Shown: one piece after another, positions 62,489 to 64,000 of the stretch | How the letters are laid out: every line of letters begins with the position of its first letter | How positions within the stretch are numbered: the stretch's first letter is position 1 | Source of the DNA: Streptomyces nigra | GTDB taxonomy: Bacteria > Actinomycetota > Actinomycetes > Streptomycetales > Streptomycetaceae | Assembly (NCBI RefSeq): GCF_003074055.1 | Contig: NZ_CP029043.1 | Location: 5,324,501 to 5,388,500 of the forward strand | Reading direction: 5' to 3' | DNA: 64,000 nt | The notes under the pieces: generated by a model | What the model saw: only the letters and a program-made list of their open reading frames with translations | Database searches by the model: none | Told to the model about the DNA's origin: nothing | Translations under genes and position numbers: made by a program

Positions 62489-64000
62489 GTGCACCTCAAG
62501 GCCCTGACCCTCCGAGGGTTCAAGTCGTTCGCCTCGGCGACCACGCTCCGGTTCGAGCCGGGGATCACGTGTGTCGTCGGACCGAACGGCTCGGGCAAGT
62601 CCAACGTCGTGGACGCGCTCAGCTGGGTCATGGGCGAGCAGGGCGCCAAGTCGCTGCGCGGCGGAAAGATGGAGGACGTCATCTTCGCCGGCACCACCGG
62701 CCGCCCCCCGCTGGGCCGCGCCGAGGTGTCCCTGACCATCGACAACTCCGACGGGGCGCTGCCCATCGAGTACGCCGAGGTCACCATCACGCGGATCATG
62801 TTCCGCAACGGCGGCAGCGAGTACCAGATCAACGGCGACACCTGCCGCCTCCTCGACATCCAGGAGCTCCTCTCCGACTCCGGTATCGGCCGCGAGATGC
62901 ACGTCATCGTCGGCCAGGGCCAGCTCGACTCCGTGCTGCACGCCGATCCGATGGGCCGCCGCGCCTTCATCGAGGAGGCGGCCGGCGTCCTCAAGCACCG
63001 CAAGCGCAAGGAGAAAGCGCTCCGCAAGCTGGACGCGATGCAGGCCAACCTCGCGCGCGTGCAGGACCTCACCGAGGAGCTCCGCCGCCAGCTCAAGCCC
63101 CTCGGCCGCCAGGCCGCCGTCGCCCGCCGGGCCGCCGTCATCCAGGCCGACCTGCGCGACGCCCGACTGCGCCTGCTCGCCGACGATCTCGTACGGCTGC
63201 GGGAGGCGCTGAACGCCGAGGTCGCCGACGAGGCCGCGCTCAAGGCCCGCAAAGAGGCCGCCGAGCAGGAGCTGAGGAAGGCGCTCCAGCGCGAGGCGCT
63301 CCTGGAGGACGAGGTGCGCCGGCTCGCCCCGCGCCTCCAGCGGGCCCAGCAGACCTGGTACGAACTGTCCCAGCTCGCCGAGCGCGTACGCGGCACGATC
63401 TCGCTGGCCGACGCCCGGGTGAAGAGCGCGACCTCCGCGCCGCCCGAGGAGCGCCGGGGCCGCGACCCCGAGGACATGGAGCGGGAGGCCGCCCGGATCC
63501 GCGAGCAGGAGGCGGAGCTGGAGGCGGCCCTCGAGGCGGCCGAACGCGCCCTGGAGAACACGGTCGAGCACCGCGCCGAACTGGAGCGCGAGCTCGCCGT
63601 CGAGGAGCGCCGTCTGAAGGACGTCGCCCGCGCCATCGCCGACCGCCGTGAAGGTCTCGCCCGGCTGAACGGCCAGGTCAACGCGGCCCGCTCACGCGCC
63701 GCCTCCGCGCAGGCCGAGATCGACCGGCTGGCCGCCGCCCGCGACGAGGCGCAGGAGCGGGCCGTCGCCGCCCAGGAGGAGTACGAGGCCCTGAAGGCCG
63801 AGGTCGACGGCCTGGACGCCGGTGACGCCGAACTCGGCGAGCGGCACGAGACGGCCAAGCGGCAGCTCGCCGAGGCGGAGGCCGCGCTGACCGCCGCCCG
63901 CGAGGCCGCCACCGCCGCCGAACGCCGACGCGCCGCGACCCAGGCCCGCCACGAGGCCCTGGCCATGGGTCTGCGCCGCAAGGACGGCACCGGTGCCCTG
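62489..64000 (+). CDS. smc: Chromosome partition protein SMC, 3' end outside window
   Basis: 504 codons run open to the window edge. Walker A is VVGPNGSGKSNVVDAL (about 29-44), with the N-terminal LRGFKSF, the Q-loop region VGQGQLDSVLHADP, and EEAAGVLKHRKRKEKALRKL leading into the first coiled coil. It is the ATPase of the SMC-ScpAB condensin. I start at GTG 62489. TAGAGT (62475-62480) ends 8 bases before it and sits in the loop of CCGGAC/GTCCGG, and there is no ribosome site, so a leaderless mRNA is likely. Confidence 0.95.
   Translation, partial: MHLKALTLRGFKSFASATTLRFEPGITCVVGPNGSGKSNVVDALSWVMGEQGAKSLRGGKMEDVIFAGTTGRPPLGRAEVSLTIDNSDGALPIEYAEVTITRIMFRNGGSEYQINGDTCRLLDIQELLSDSGIGREMHVIVGQGQLDSVLHADPMGRRAFIEEAAGVLKHRKRKEKALRKLDAMQANLARVQDLTEELRRQLKPLGRQAAVARRAAVIQADLRDARLRLLADDLVRLREALNAEVADEAALKARKEAAEQELRKALQREALLEDEVRRLAPRLQRAQQTWYELSQLAERVRGTISLADARVKSATSAPPEERRGRDPEDMEREAARIREQEAELEAALEAAERALENTVEHRAELERELAVEERRLKDVARAIADRREGLARLNGQVNAARSRAASAQAEIDRLAAARDEAQERAVAAQEEYEALKAEVDGLDAGDAELGERHETAKRQLAEAEAALTAAREAATAAERRRAATQARHEALAMGLRRKDGTGAL

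Noticed and set aside
1..64000. Prophage, insertion sequences, integrases or biosynthetic cluster
   Set aside because: No transposase, integrase, phage structural gene, PKS or NRPS was seen; gene content is core apart from the small modules noted.

Overview
The window is about 64 kb of very GC-rich, gene-dense actinobacterial chromosome. Third codon positions are almost always G or C, GTG starts are common, and two tandem conservons, the acyl-CoA carboxylase beta/epsilon pair, the NdgR-LeuCD block and a lysine-rich HupS histone-like protein together point to Streptomyces. From memory, the gene order follows a conserved core region of Streptomyces coelicolor (roughly SCO5525 to SCO5577). No locus tags were looked up.

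Left part (1-13.1 kb): a fused urease gamma/beta subunit (cut by the window start) and a divergent UreC, then agmatine deiminase and a TetR regulator; a secreted beta-propeller-like protein; citramalate synthase behind a previously unlisted leader-peptide attenuator with two ATT isoleucine codons; a glycine-rich membrane protein; a secreted trypsin; a YceI protein with a sigma-R-like promoter; and a Tat-exported family 8 polysaccharide lyase.

Middle left (13.1-26.4 kb): accB-accE, then two four-gene conservons on the minus strand (sensor kinase-like CvnA, roadblock CvnB, DUF742 CvnC, GTPase CvnD), probably membrane-associated heterotrimeric-G-protein-like signalling units. A 0.6 kb intergenic region and a 56-residue protein follow.

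Middle (26.5-36.2 kb): an FAH-family hydrolase overlapping gltX, a DUF4241 protein, a HAD phosphatase, a five-gene tRNA cluster (Gln, Glu, Glu, Gln, Glu) directly useful to the adjacent GluRS, ndgR divergent from leuC-leuD, a small helical protein and hupS.

Right part (36.2-64 kb): fbiD (coenzyme F420), plsC-gpsA (phospholipid synthesis), ddl (cell wall), a DUF3515 lipoprotein, a stand-alone Lrp/AsnC ligand domain, thiL-thiD, rpmB, a FakA-like kinase, an HSP90-like plus TPR operon, recG, rsmD, coaD, a SepIVA-like coiled-coil protein, DUF177-rpmF-rnc-mutM, then a short disturbed segment (HxlR, truncated MATE, repeat protein, Imm35-like), a CAP-domain protein, acyP, a small coiled-coil protein and the first 504 codons of smc.

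The most interesting points are the HSP90-like/TPR operon set into an otherwise conserved core, the divergent urease without accessory genes next to agmatine deiminase, the isoleucine leader before cimA, and the sigma-R-type promoter of the YceI gene.
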